64,000 nucleotides of DNA, from contig JAJEKV010000040.1 in the NCBI GenBank assembly GCA_021234155.1, positions 4,981,229 to 5,045,228 on the forward strand, in the 5' to 3' direction. Made by a program: the position numbers and the translations under genes. The notes under the pieces are model-generated. The model was not told the origin of the DNA. It did no database searches and saw nothing but the letters and a program-made list of their open reading frames with translations. The stretch's first letter is position 1, and every line of letters starts with the position of its first letter. This DNA comes from Isoetes taiwanensis. Taxonomy: Eukaryota > Streptophyta > Lycopodiopsida > Isoetales > Isoetaceae. Shown in pieces: positions 1-11,602 of this stretch.

Positions 1-658
1 TCGTTAGGCTGTAAAGCTTTCCAATTTCTGGAGGAATGTGCCCATCGAGGACATTTTCTTCAAAGTTCCTTTAACAATAAAGAAATAAGTCATATACAAT
101 TTCAACAACAAACTATGCAACATTAGAAATAAAGAAAACTATTTAAAAATAGTAGTAGTGAATGCTATTATCTCACAAGACTTGGAGATGTGTGAGATTT
201 CCAATATATGGAGAAATTTGGCCATGCATTCCCTGATTAGTATATTCACTGAAACAGCAAAATTTAAGAAAGTTAAAGTCAAATTTCAAGCATAAGGTTC
301 TGCCCATGGCACTACTCCATCCTACTTTTTGAAGGCATGGTAAACTTACAGTCTAGTAATATTACATTGATCACTGCAACTCACACCATTCAGTGTACGC
401 GCTAGGTTGGTGCATAAATTCTCTTTGGTTAAAGTTTCCTCCCAGATGTTTAGAGATCCAAGGACGTTTCGTAGAGCTTCAACTGCAAATATTGAAATAG
501 AATTAGTACAACGAATTTGACAGCAGAACTTGTTCCTATAATCGATGATTACATTCAACGCCGCTGGTGGTGCAATTGCTTTCTACGAGGGAGATCGTAA
601 AAACCCATAGAAGCGAGATGATAAGGAAAGTAGAAGCTGCCATATCCAAAAGCTTCAT
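1..658 (-). CDS. LRR-VIII-type receptor kinase, 5' exons (gene continues left of window)
   Basis: This is the start of a minus-strand gene for a plasma-membrane receptor of the LRR-VIII (malectin-LRR kinase) type. Exon 1 (658-553) encodes a hydrophobic signal peptide beginning MKLLDMAAS. Exon 2 (482-350) encodes the pre-LRR cap, with VEALRNVLGSL-like residues (first residue altered) and cysteines ending in CNITRL. Exon 3 (248-177, exactly 72 bases) encodes one LRR with GQISPYIGNLTHL. Exon 4 (68 to the window edge) encodes the next, with GHIPPEIGKLYSL. All introns are GT...AG, and the junctions after exons 2 and 3 share phase 2. Ligand-binding domain and kinase would lie beyond position 1. The signal peptide, cap and LRR order match the family; ligand and function are unknown. 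It is transcribed away from the related gene at 2144. No disabling change is visible in these exons. Confidence 0.8.
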
Positions 659-2143
659 CACATTATGATCCAATGTAAGAATTTATCACTCATTTTCAAC
701 ATAACATGGATGTATGGTGAGGAAGATTGACTAAATCTTTTCTCCTCGTTGGTTGCTATCAACTTTGCAGTTTTGTCTACATGACCTAGTGAATGTCTAA
801 AACAAAAATTGATGAGTGTTGGTGCACATAATGGACGTGGACCATGAATGGTGGCCACGATGTTAAAAAGTTGCTACCTAACGTTGAATAAGTGTTTGGC
901 TTATTATTACAATTGGACCTATGTGTCCATATGGTAAACATCACATCAAAATGAATACACCACATGAGGTCTTAAATATACTATGAACATGCTTGCACCA
1001 TCAATGTGTGATAGAGAAAAATCTTGACCACATTGCTGTATACCAATCATAATATCATTAGGAAAACTTTCTTTGACATAACATTTTGTAAAAGGATTGT
1101 AGGAGTCTACAAAAGAAATAATTCAACTCAAATGATAAAGAAACTAAAAACTATGTGTTTTTGAGTTTCTCTAATGCATGTGAAATTTCATGGTCTTCCA
1201 CGCCAACACCGCAACCTCCTTAAGCAATTTTAATCACATTTAAATACCCTGGACCCATCAATTAAAGGACCTTGTCATTGTGCTCTTATATGTCGTATTG
1301 TAATATGGTCCCATCATAACAAGTACCTTGTCATTGCGCTCCTATATATTAATATGGTCTTTATGTTACTTGGCAATAGTCTTATTTGGAGCATGTCCCT
1401 TTGCACTACCCCGCCTTTATAATTTGTCTTTATGTTATTCGGAAATAGTATATGGACAATGTCCATTTATGTTTGATGGTGCAATCCAACGACCAGGCAA
1501 GTGGCGAAGGCCATGGAGTCTACCTAAAGAATATTTGGATATGCAGGATGTGTAAGCCAGTTAGCAATATCCATTCACAAAATTAATTTTCTACAGGTTT
1601 TGCAGAATCATTTTGCCATGGCAAATTTATAATAGGATATGGTAGAATTTTAACGTCCACTGGAAGCCTTAGCTCATAGGAATCAATAACAATACCCATG
1701 ATAGAGACAATATGATGATTGTAGTTTGCCTCACGGTCAATGCAACCAATCATATAAAATCTTGGGATGCTTGATTTGCTATTGGGATTTCTCATAAATT
1801 ACCCGCACTCTGGGTAGTAGTTTCTCTTGGTAATTCTTGAAACAAATGCTTTATACGTCATCAAAGTTATCTATACAACATGGCAAGTCATGTTTTCAAT
1901 TTTTTACCTGCAGTTTGTTGAAGATGAAAGTTAAAAAGCAAGTTCGTTTCCATCTTCATATGCAAGGTTGGCCCGTTGACCCAGGGAAGGAGTAAACATG
2001 CGCAACATCTAAGACACAAGAATATTAATTACTTAGTTTGGTCCACACAAAGTATATGTAATCAAAATATATGCATATTTATATTTTATTTATAAAAGGA
2101 CACGACACTGTCTTTAAAAGCCACCATTGTATTGTATTGGATT
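659..2143. other. Intergenic region between two divergent receptor genes
   Basis: About 1.5 kb separates the two start codons of the head-to-head LRR receptor genes. It is AT-rich, with short chance reading frames only. No family-like protein, tandem repeat or mobile element end was recognised. It must hold both promoters if both genes are active. Only the plus-strand gene has an obvious TATA box. Confidence 0.6.
2091..2098 (+). promoter_or_regulatory. Probable TATA box of the plus-strand LRR receptor gene
   Basis: The sequence TATAAAAG lies 45 bases before the ATG at 2144. With the usual TATA-to-start distance of about 30 bases, transcription would begin near 2120-2128 and give a short leader. 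The context is AT-rich, so the placement is an inference supported by the spacing. Confidence 0.5.
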
Positions 2144-3169
2144 ATGGCTGTTATGGATGACCTTCGTTGCTTGATATTTTTCTTCCTCGTGTTGGGCGGT
2201 TATGCTACCACTGATCCAGACGAAGGTAAACAAACACTTAAAAAGATTCTGGACATCAGATTAGAAATTAGATTTTCATGTTTGCTTTTGAATTTGCAGT
2301 GAAATGGCTCAAAGAGTTTCACGACAAACTGGTCGGCTCTGGCCCTGCGTTCTGGCACTTCAATGCCACCACAGATCCATGTTCATCATGGCTTAATATT
2401 CCCGACCAACTGTGGTCGCAGGGTGCTGGATTAAAATGCACATGCAGCACGAATAACACTTGTAATATCATTAAAATGTAATCACAAAGGCCTCGGATTC
2501 ATTTCTATTTACTTATGCAAACAAACCAGGCCAGGATTTACTTAGCTTGCCTATTGGGCTGCAGATATATTGTCAGCATGAACGTTGCAGGTCAAATATC
2601 ACCAGTGATTGGGAGTTTTAGTCAGCTTAGCGACCTGTATGAGTTTTAGCCCCTCTTATTTATCCTCAGGATTCATTCTTGTCTCCGTTCATTTCATTTC
2701 ATTTAGCCCCTCTTCATTTCATTCTTGCTTTATTTCATAGCCACTTTAGATGTCATCTAATTTTTGTCCTTTCATTTTTCTAGGAATTTGGCACAAAACA
2801 TGCTCACTGGTCCCATTCCGAAAGAAATTGGTAGACTCCCATTGATACACCTGTGAGAAAGTCTTTTGCCACTTGCAGTTTATTGTTTAAGAGACTGTAA
2901 CACATTTTTGACAATATTATTGCCCGCTCAACAAAATAGTGCCCTTGGGAAAAATAGGCTTTCTGGTTCATTGCCTCCTGAAATAGGAAACTTATCTGCT
3001 ACTACCATAAAAACAATGTAAGTACCTACTTGAACTAAATTTACCCCCAAACTTATTTGAAAATGGTTTTGCTAATAGTCACGTATGTTGTCATCAGAGG
3101 TATAAACACGAACAATTTCAGTGGTACACTACCTAAGGAAATTGGTAACTTGGCGAGCTTGACCGGGTT
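2144..3169 (+). CDS. LRR-VIII-type receptor kinase, exons 1-6
   Basis: This is the 5' part of a receptor of the LRR-VIII type. Exon 1 (2144-2225) starts MAVMDDLRCLIFFFLVLGG, a signal peptide. Exon 2 (2300-2477) encodes the cap, with VKWLKEF, a TTDPCSSW segment and CTCSTNNTCN, matching the family's DPC and C-x-C cap cysteines. Exon 3 (2565-2636, 72 bases) has GQISPVIGSFSQL. Exon 4 (2784-2852, 69) has GPIPKEIGRLPL. Exon 5 (2940-3017, 78) has GSLPPEIGNLSA. Exon 6 (3098-3169, 72) has GTLPKEIGNLASL. Each exon boundary cuts a codon after its second base, so the LRR exons join in frame, and all introns are GT...AG. The next exon lies about 23 kb downstream at 26286. The gene is head to head with the relative at 1-658. 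Nothing in these exons is broken. Confidence 0.85.
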
Positions 3170-3829
3170 GTAAGCATTCTAAACTTTACAGATTATGCTA
3201 AAAGACCTGAAATGAATATGTCACATAGAATTAACTTAGAAAAACACAGATTCACCAATAAAAATGAAAATACAGGATAGATGATAAAACCAAGCAAAAA
3301 AGGGTAAATGTCTAGAAGCAAAGATACGTTCTTCCAGATTAGGCATGCTTAGGCTATGTACTAAATATTCTTGCTATTCTACTATAGGAAAAATGTTTTA
3401 AAGGCTAAAATGCCAAAAACATTTTTACATGAAATTTTCTATTCTTTGCATCTCTTTCTTTACTTTCTCTATGGTTCCACTTTGGATTATTATTTTCGGA
3501 CCTTCAGACCATGGGAAAACTTCAGAAGCCTTCCATACCACGCTGGAGATCCGCCTCAGTCGTGCCACTATAAACCCAAACCAATCAAGAGCTTGCCTTT
3601 GCCTTTGCCCCGATAAAATCCTATTTGAGATCTACCTTTGTCTCTGTAGCCCTACGAAAAAGCAGCAGATAGGTTCAAGGGGGGCAAGGCGGCTCAATTG
3701 GGGGAAGGGGGATTCGTTCAATTCGGGGGGAGGGGGGATGAAACTAGCCATGTTTTCCAATTGCATCGCGATGGATGGCTTTCCTTCCAACTCATGCAAC
3801 AAGCGCAGAAGAATATTCAAGAAATTAAG

Positions 3830-5190
3830 CCAAGGCGAAGGAAGGAAGGAAGGAGGGGAACTCCACCCCTATGTACTTGTAGGTGGGCGTGATGACTCAA
3901 GGGTTTTCGAGGAAAAATCACCGACAAACCGCTCCAATATCCCCCGATATGTGAGTGCGGGAGGTGTGGGGTGGCGTGAAGAGGATATGAGAACCACCTG
4001 GTCTTGGCTAGATTCACGCCGCATGTCGTAGCGGCGGAGAATGTGTCTAGGGCATCCGGATGAGACCGCATAGCTTTTGGGGTGTGGGCGGAGGGTCAAC
4101 ATCGCCCGCATAGATGAGGTGGCGGATGACCTGGTGCAAAGTTGTATGCCATCTCCCCATGCTTTCGGTAAGCGGGGCTCTAACCGATCAATGTAGAGGC
4201 CAAAAGTGTTGTTGAGAGGGGGGCAGCCCCCTGGGACCCATCGCATCCCGATACATTTGTCATTGTCGATGCCGGCCCGTCCGGCACGCATCTCCGCCAA
4301 AACAACTCTCATATACACGTAAATGGCATTACGCGCGACAGCGGCAGTGATTAACAAGCTAACGATCTAGCCCATAGCTTTTTAGGGGACCAGTATCAAA
4401 AAAGCCTTGAAAGGAAGTCCACAAAGCAGCAATACAAGTCCTGGCGATGGTTCCGGTTGTCTTCAATCGGTGCCCGCACCGCGATGTAAAGATATGGTCA
4501 ATCGTTGAGTGGATGGGTCTAAAGCCTCGCTTGTGTGAGGGCTTCGCGACATCCGCCGCCTCGCCCGGGGGTCAATAAGCCGCCGAGAATGCCGACCAAC
4601 GGTTTGGCAAAATCTTGATGCCCGACCATGATCGTGAGAGGGTAGAATTGGTCGGGACAAGGGGCCGCCGCGCCTTTGTGAATGGAGACAACCCTGCTTG
4701 TGGTCCATTGTCGGGGGAAATCTTCCTGCAATGCTCTGTTCAACAGGGTAGTGAGGATCGGCGCCAGCGGCTGCCCTGCCCATTTAAGTAACTCGGCCTG
4801 CATACCATCGAGGTCAGCTGCCTTCCCATTAGCCAGCCGTTGCAGGCCCTCCACAACATCCTCCTCCGCGAGAACCAATGGGGGGCCATCCTGTGGGGGT
4901 ATGGGCGTACGCGTCCCTGGTGGGTCATAGAGCTGCTGTAAGTACTGTTCCTACTGCCCGGGTGTGATGTCCCCTGTAGGCTGGGCTGGCCTTCGAAGCA
5001 CTCTGCGCCAAAAGGTTCGAGGATGAGTGTCCAGCAGGTCGAACATCTCCCCCTGATGCCTGGCAAGGTACCGCGCCTTTGTCTCCTTCAGATGGCGGTA
5101 CTGTGTGGTGGCCTGCAAGCGGGTTTGGATCTAGAATGTGACGAAGCTGGCGTGATTGAGCAAGCTTTATTTTTATCATTTTCATGTACA
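3830..5190 (-). mobile_element. LINE reverse-transcriptase relic, GC-rich, dead
   Basis: This minus-strand relic of a non-LTR retrotransposon lies inside the receptor gene's long intron. In minus order it shows a pre-RT segment with FWRRVLRRPAQPTGDITPGQ and a stop, then a fingers motif with GLQRLANGKAADLDGMQAEL, then QEDFPRQWTTSRVVSIHKG. A GFRPIHST-x-DHIF segment follows, then a palm A-like ALWTSFQGFFDTGPL (usual form F-V-D-F-x-K-A-F-D), FGLYIDRLEPRL, and near 4115 the catalytic box as LIYAGDV, where YADD is expected. A VNLAKTR thumb motif ends the homology. Several frameshifts and stops separate the pieces. The relic is visibly richer in G and C than its surroundings. It resembles the LINE pieces at 26.7-28.4 and 30.4-31.1 kb. 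Confidence 0.8.
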
Positions 5191-5885
5191 AGCCTTTGTT
5201 GCAATAATTCAGTTTATAGAGTTCATGGCCAAATCCTTTAAAATTCTACTCCAACATACGTATACAAGTTTATATTGATTAAATGTGCATTACATGGTTG
5301 GTCTTGGTATATGCACGTAAAATAACATATTTGATATACTAATTAGTGGCAAATGACAAATATTATATGTCCCAAAAATAAAATAGAGTTTTGTACATCC
5401 ATAAAGACCAATAGGCCATGGAACCCATAAAATGCACTAGTACAACTATTACCACTAGGATTAAAAAACTAATACGCTCGCTGCTCTCTTTTTGTTTTGG
5501 TCCCATAGGCCAATTGGTCTCCGTGGACGATAAAAAATCTATTATATTCTATTCCTAATGCGTTCGCTAACAAAGTTCAAATGATAAAAACTAAAAGAAA
5601 ATTTTATGCATATTTTATTGGACCACAGGGGATGCAGTGGGTGTGGCATTTTTGTTCAAAGGGTGGTAAAATCCATCCTTGTATAAAATTTGCACTAAAA
5701 TTTTAAGAATAATGAGAAGAGAGTATAATATTAACTCTGCAGTTGAATTTTTATTGCTGGCATCTTGAAAATTAGATATTGAAGAGGTAGTACATCATTA
5801 CTCATATAAGAGATCCCGTGTTTTGCTTTGATAGGTATACAATGAGTTAAGGGGCAATTTCATCTCGTAAGATTTCTTTGTAGAC
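5191..5885. other. Intronic AT-rich DNA, nothing recognised
   Basis: This AT-rich stretch lies between the LINE and Helitron relics. No reading frame of interest, repeat or terminal motif was recognised. Confidence 0.5.
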
Positions 5886-5889
5886 TATA

Positions 5890-7440
5890 TTTGAAGTGAA
5901 TTTTCTATTGTTTTTCATAGTGCTCCTTGCCTTGAGGTGTCTTGAATATAGCGCTTCACTCTGTGTTGTGCGGTGCACCTTGAGAATGCGACGTAGAGCT
6001 GACCGTGGGCAAAGACTGATGTTGGTAGGTAAATGCAGCGGAGGTTATAAACTGGTCTTGTCACTTCTTTATAGTCATCGAGAATGCAAGCACGGCAAAC
6101 TGCCTTCGCTTGAAGGGCAGGAGGTCATTGTCTGATGCTCCAAGATATAACTCGACTCACAACTTCCTTTGATTTCACTTGATCCTGTTTAGATCATTTG
6201 CCACCAGTCTCGAGTAGACATTAACAATGATAGCTTGCCGACGCAAAGCAGTGGATTCCAGACTGCGCTCATGATTGCCAGTCGATAATTGTAGAATTAT
6301 AACATTGTCATGTGCTCTTGTTTCTTAGAAGACATTGATGCAGAAGATGTCTCTACATTTTTGATTCATATCCTCCAGCCCTGGTCATCAAAGGGAAAGA
6401 GAATGGGGTAAATTAAGGGATCAAGGTTTAGGTTTGTAATTGGAATCTTCAGGCCGCCACCCTTTTGGTATATGCAAATGTCCCTATCAAATGGTGGCTC
6501 TATTTCATTGAGAAATATTATTGCAACTTCGTTTGATCTAACTGGATTGTACCTCGTATATGGTCCAGACTTCGGGCAGCATTCATGCCTTTGTGCCTTC
6601 ACTTGATCATTGAGCCCATTCTTCTACCACATGCATCATCATGAGAACTGATGCATAGGAGCTGACATTGCGTGGAACAAAATCCAATTCTTTGAGGAGG
6701 TGGCTATCATAATTTATATTATGGGGGGATTTGGCTCGTGCTTCATGTGCATAGTTGGCATCTAGAATGTAAAGCTGGGAATATATTGCGGGCCGAGAAT
6801 TATCGGCATAAGTTGGCCCTATGTTATGGTAGGTTTATCTTTAGATCTCGAAACTGTATGTTCTGTGTCCTTTAAATTGCTCGATCGATGTTGGCGGAAA
6901 AGGAATCAAAGGAAAAAGCACTATGAAATTAGTGCTTTTTTGGTGTTGGTTGCTCAATAATCTCTAAATTAGATGGAGCATTGGCCACATAGGCTCCAAC
7001 TTGATTTGTCCATTGTTGCAGCAATTTGTACTATCATCTTGAATGAGAATGCCCTATAATGCATGCACGTAGTGGTGCCGTTCTACCTGTGTGACTCCAA
7101 GCGTCCTTGCATTATGTACGTAGATGAGCAGTCTCTCCTCTCTCGTTCATATTGTGCGACTTCGTCCAATCTTTGTCGACACTCCTCTTCTGCGTTTGTG
7201 GCAGCTTACTGCCATTCTTTGCACCGATGTTCATCAGTTCCTACGGTAGCATGGTTGCAGCTTTCTTCTTTTGATAATTCTCTCTTCTTTCTCCAATCGA
7301 ATTCACATTCATGGTAGTTTCTGCGGTATGCTTGTTCCTGAACCTATCTCGCGCGGCTATAAGCCTTCTTTTTTGTACTTCTGCCATTATGAATTAGGTA
7401 TCGAAAGGATGCTAAAGTTTCGTGAGATCTTGCTCCTCCT
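5890..7440 (-). mobile_element. Helitron Rep/helicase relic
   Basis: These decayed remains belong to the large protein of a plant Helitron, a rolling-circle transposon, on the minus strand. From 7300 down to 7060 lies a charged, arginine-rich N-terminal stretch (AEEECRQRLDEVAQYERE). Near 6850-6720 comes NIGPTYADN and AIYSQLYILDANYAHEAR, matching the Helitron-like N domain (I-G-x-L-x-P...A-Q-L-Y-I-Y-D). At 6602-6366 comes NEVAIIF, PPFDRDICIY and LDPLIYPILFPFDDQGW, also of that domain. At 6160-5930 comes the helicase end, with LLPFKRRQFAVLAFSMTI and SVFAHGQLYVAFSRCT. The catalytic Rep core and most of the helicase are deleted between about 6360 and 6200. Stops and frameshifts occur throughout. 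No CTRR end with hairpin was found. Confidence 0.75.
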
Positions 7441-7801
7441 TGAATCTTTTTAAACCTAGCGAAAGGGAAAAAGGGAAAAGACAATCGTCTCGACCTAGAG
7501 ATTATTGGTAAATAATCCAAGTTTTGCTATGTATTTCGTTGTTCGTGCTGTCTATCTTGGATTCTCTTTTCTCGTAATTTCCATACAAAGGATAAAAATG
7601 AATGGATGTCAAGAATATGTTCTTGGATTCCTTCGTTTAGGTGTTGGCAAAATATAGCTTAAAATGCATTCAATTGCGGGAGGGTGATGTTTGGGCGTTC
7701 ATCAAAGTTCACATCGAATGATGTCATTGAACCATTCTCTCGTCGAGAGCTTTCCAATGAGTGGTGCTTTGGTCCTATTTTCTCGCATTTGGAGCCAACA
7801 T
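7441..7801. other. Unassigned spacer between Helitron relic and satellite
   Basis: This short AT-rich stretch has no recognised gene or repeat. It may include the unrecognised 5' end of the Helitron, because the charged N-terminal reading continues close to it. Confidence 0.4.
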
Positions 7802-9093
7802 GATCGAATACTAAGAATCTTCTGGGAATCTTCGAGTTTCAAGGAATCTATAGTAAGTTGAGGGAATCTAGGAGAATCTTTATAGAATCTTAGAGAATCC
7901 AGAGGAATATCATGAGAATCTTAGACAATCTATGGGAATCTCAAGAGAGTATCTTTAAGAATGTAAGGGAATGTAAGGGAATGATAAAATCTTTAAGATC
8001 CTAGAGGAAACTTGAAGGAATCTTGGGGTCTAGGGGAATTTTCATAGAATCTATAGGAACTAGAGGAATCTCAAGAGAATCTAGGGGAATCTCAAGCAAT
8101 TCTTTGGAAATCTAGGGGAATATTCCTAAAATCTTTGAGAATTTAAAGTAATCTTGATGGAATCTTGAAGAATGTAGGAGAATTTTCAGAGAATCTTGGA
8201 GAATCTAGAGGAACCTTGAGGTATTCTTTTGGAATCTAGAATCTATGGGAATCTAGATGGAATATTGGAGAATCTAGGAGAATCTTAATAAAATTTAGGG
8301 GAAACTTTGTAGAATTTTAAGAATCTAGGGAATCTTTGTATAACTGTAAGAATTTAGAGAATCTTTGAGAATCTAGGAGAATCTAAGCGAATCTTAAGAT
8401 AGTCTTTGGGAATCTAGGAGAATCTTTCTGAAATTTTTGAGAATCTATGGGAATCTTGATGAAATCTTGGAGAATCTAAGAGAATCTTCATAGAATCTTG
8501 GGAAACCTAGAGGAACCATGGGATAATCTTTGGAAATCTAGGGGAATCTTAGGGAGTCTTAAGAGAATGTATGGAAATTGTCATAAAATCTTTAAGAATC
8601 TATGGGAATTTAGATAGAATCTTGGGGAATCTAAAGGGGAATCTCCATATAATCTTAAGAATCTAGGGGAATCTTTGTAGAATCTTAAGGAATCTAAGGG
8701 GAAATCTAAGGGTATCTACGGGAATCTTGGTGCAATATTGGAAAATGTAGGGGAATCTTCATAGGATCTTAGAGAATCTACAGAAATCTCAAGAAAGTCA
8801 TAGGGATTCTATCGAAGTCTTTAGAATCTTGGGAAATCTAAGAGAATCTACATGGTTCAAGAGAGAATCTTTGAGAATGTAAGGGAATCTAGAGGAATCT
8901 TCCTAAAATTTTTGAGAATCTAAGGGAATCTTAATCTTAGAGAATCTAAGAGAATCTTCGCAGAATCTTAGGGAAACTAGGAGAATCTTCATAGAATAAT
9001 ATTGGGGAAGCTAGAGGCATCATGGGATAATCTTTGGGAATCTTAGAGAATCCTAGGAGAATCTATGGAAATATAGAAGAATCTAAGCAAACT
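7802..9093 (-). repeat. AGATTC satellite, inverted orientation (reads GAATCT)
   Basis: The strand shown reads as many degenerate copies of GAATCT, such as AGAATCTAGGGGAATCTT, spaced about 10-12 bases. This is the reverse complement of the AGATTC satellite that fills 37-64 kb. Copies are loosely conserved, with no long open frame. Part of it (from about 8578, ATTGTCATAAAATCTTTAAG) is repeated almost exactly at about 10228, so the array was extended by segment duplication as well as slippage. Confidence 0.85.
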
Positions 9094-10219
9094 AGTAAAT
9101 GGCAAGAGAAGAAGAAGTGCATGGGCGCCAAATGCGTGGCAGAAGGGAAAGGAGGGGACCTATAATGCCCATGCCGTGCTGCAGCGGCAGTACCTCCAAG
9201 CTCTTCGTATTTAGTCTGCGAGCTAGATTTCCTTACCAGCATTTGTCTCCCGCAGATTTTCTGCAAAAGGGTTCAATGCTTTCGCCATAGCCAGAAGCTT
9301 CCCAGTCCCAGGCTGCCGCTGTTGCATATTTCGTTCTGACAGTATTTTTTTTAGCCCAATTACTTGGTGCCCTCATCGATTTCTTGTCTCGCAAAGATCT
9401 ATTTTTGCCGTTTTGGTTCCATTTCTGGCTTGCTTAGTCTGATTTGTGGATACCCAGTTTTCATTTCCAGCACATTAATCCAGGGACAAAAGCTCGAATT
9501 TGCTTTCGGAAGATACCGCAGATCTTAGAATAGGTAGATTTATGCACGCTGAAGTGCAGGCAAAGCCTTCAATCATCCGGCAATTATAACGGAAACAAAA
9601 ACTGAATCCTGAAATACATATTATAAGGCAAATCGGCAGGTGCAGGGGCCCATTCTTCCATGGTAGCAGGGCCAAATTTCCTCTTTTTTTCCGCATTGGA
9701 ACCAACTAGATCCATGGAATTAGTGCAAAATTCAATAGCAAAAGGATCAATGATGGGTTCCTATTCAATGATGCAATGCAGATCTGCGGCAGATATGGGA
9801 TGGAGGATGAGCAGGGCAGCGAGAAAGGAACCATTTGGGTATTTAAAAATATGTATGAACAGCGCTGCCGCTGCAAAACAGAATGGAAATGACGTCATTT
9901 TTCGCGCAAATTCCGATGGCGGGTTGTTCTGGATGGTCGTTCGCGCCACTTAATTGCGGTGCTGTCGGATTCCCCGTTTTATCGGGCTGCCCGCATTGCG
10001 GGGATTGTTGATTTCTGCTTACCGATTCCTCTGGTTTTGGTCCCAGCAGGAATTTTCTGGCCTCGACATATCTTCCCTATGCTATTGCGCCTTTTCGGAG
10101 GAGCCTCTATAGCACCTTTTTGCATAAAAAAAAAAGCACACGTGGCGTGCCACGTGCCACAATCCCAGTCGCCCATGTTTGATGCGTGACATACTTACAG
10201 GATAATTTTATAATATAAT
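9094..10219. other. Unique, gene-like island inside the satellite
   Basis: About 1.1 kb of higher-complexity, less AT-rich DNA interrupts the inverted satellite. It has several overlapping open frames on both strands, none longer than about 97 codons, and none was recognised. Composition and abrupt edges suggest captured or inserted genic DNA, as in the islands at 39.3, 42.3, 48.7 and 61.0 kb. No target-site duplication or terminal repeat was found at the edges. Confidence 0.5.
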
Positions 10220-10865
10220 ATAAAAAGATTGTCATAAAATCTTTAAGAATCTATGGGAATTTAGATAGAATCATGGAGAATCTAAGGGAATCTTAATAAA
10301 ATCTGGAGGCAGTCTAAGGAAATCTCAAGAGAATCTATAGTAATCTCAAGCGTTTCTTTGGGAATCTAGGGAAATCTTCTTAAAATCTTTGATAATTAAG
10401 AATAATCTTGATGTAATCTTGGAGTCTAGAAGAATCTAGGAGAATCTTCATAGAAGCTTGAAGAATCTAGAGGAATCTTGGGGTATTCTTTTGGAATCTA
10501 GGAAAATCTTTGGAGAATCTTAGGGAATCTCAAAAGAATCTTTGGGAATCTAGGAAAATCTACAGGAATCTTCATAAAACCTTTAAGAATCTATGCTAAC
10601 CTAGAAAAAATCTTGGGATCTCTAGGGGAATCTTAATAAAATCTAGGGGAATCTAAGGGAATCTAGGGGAATCCAAGAGAATCTTGGGAATCTAGGGGAG
10701 TCTAAGCAAATCTTTCTAGAATCTTTGAGAATATAGAAGAATCTTGATGGAATGTTTGAGAATCTAAGAGAATCTTCATAGAATCATGGGGAATCTTGGA
10801 GAATTGTCATAGAATCTCTAAGAATCTATGGCAATTTGAATGGAATCTTAGAGAATCGAAGGGAA
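10220..10865 (-). repeat. AGATTC satellite, inverted orientation, second block
   Basis: The satellite resumes in the same GAATCT orientation as 7802-9093. Its first 60 bases or so repeat the segment found near 8578. The block ends at about 10865. Confidence 0.85.
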
Positions 10866-11107
10866 CAATGACGTGCATTAACATAACTAGTCGTTTGCTC
10901 TAGCTTGGTAACTAAATTTGTTTAAAGGGCCTCTTTAACTTAACCTTATGAATAGTGCAGTAGTTCATTTACTGATTATTGTAGCTCGACACTATTTGGT
11001 CTTACTTTGTGTAAAGAGGTTGTCTAATTCTATTTGTTCTTCATAAGATAAGTCTGGGATGATGGTTTCGGACAAATAACATACTCACCACCCTAACATT
11101 GCTTTGT
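10866..11107. other. Flank between satellite and copia element
   Basis: This AT-rich flank ends in the 5-base target site TGTGT (11108-11112). Nothing else was recognised. Confidence 0.5.
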
Positions 11108-11112
11108 TGTGT

Positions 11113-11592
11113 TGATAGAAATTAGAGCTTGGGATTTGAACCCAAATAAACCGGTCACTACCTCCTACCAAACAATCACCACCACTGGGTCGCTTCAGAC
11201 AAATAAGGCTACCAACCTGCACTTCGGATTAACCACAAATTGCAGAGGTTTTGTCCCACCAGTCACCGAATTGGGTGCTCTCCACAATTCGGCTTCTGCA
11301 GCCCTGACTTATTCTGCTGCCACAGCTTCTTCTAGAACCTCAGAATTTCACTTCTATCTGGCTATTCACAGATCTTCTACCTCTGACGAATCTCCTATCC
11401 CTCTCTTCACAGATCGATGTCTCAAACTCTTCACCTGCTGATCCGCCCTGTCCGTTCAGTCCGTAACGCCATCTCTCAGTTTTTGCAATCGCCCATTTTA
11501 CCTCTTTTTTTATTACACGTGTCCCACTATCCTTATACCAGCTGGTGTTTCTGTTGAAAATAAGGCATGACCATATGACCATAATTCCAACA
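11113..11592 (-). repeat. 3' LTR of the copia element
   Basis: This 480-base LTR has TG...CA ends and matches 14940-15419 except at five positions. At three of the five this copy has CG where the other has CA, as expected from loss of methylated C in the other copy. Confidence 0.95.
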
Positions 11593-11602
11593 CTCCCCCT
11601 TC
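11593..11602 (-). promoter_or_regulatory. Polypurine tract of the copia element
   Basis: The minus strand reads GAAGGGGGAG directly before the 3' LTR, the position and composition of the plus-strand primer used in reverse transcription. The stop codon of the RNase H frame lies at its upstream edge. Confidence 0.85.

Noticed and set aside
3429-4031. 200-codon plus-strand frame
   Set aside because: It overlaps the antisense LINE relic and a G-rich stretch. It has no recognisable domain and looks like a shadow frame.
10870-11112. Continuation of the satellite spacer on the left of the copia element
   Set aside because: Beyond the target site the left flank does not match the spacer clearly, so only the right flank was assigned to it.
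11109-11441. Plus-strand frame of 110 codons, repeated at 14939-15268
   Set aside because: It lies within the LTRs and is repeated only because LTRs are. It runs opposite to the element.
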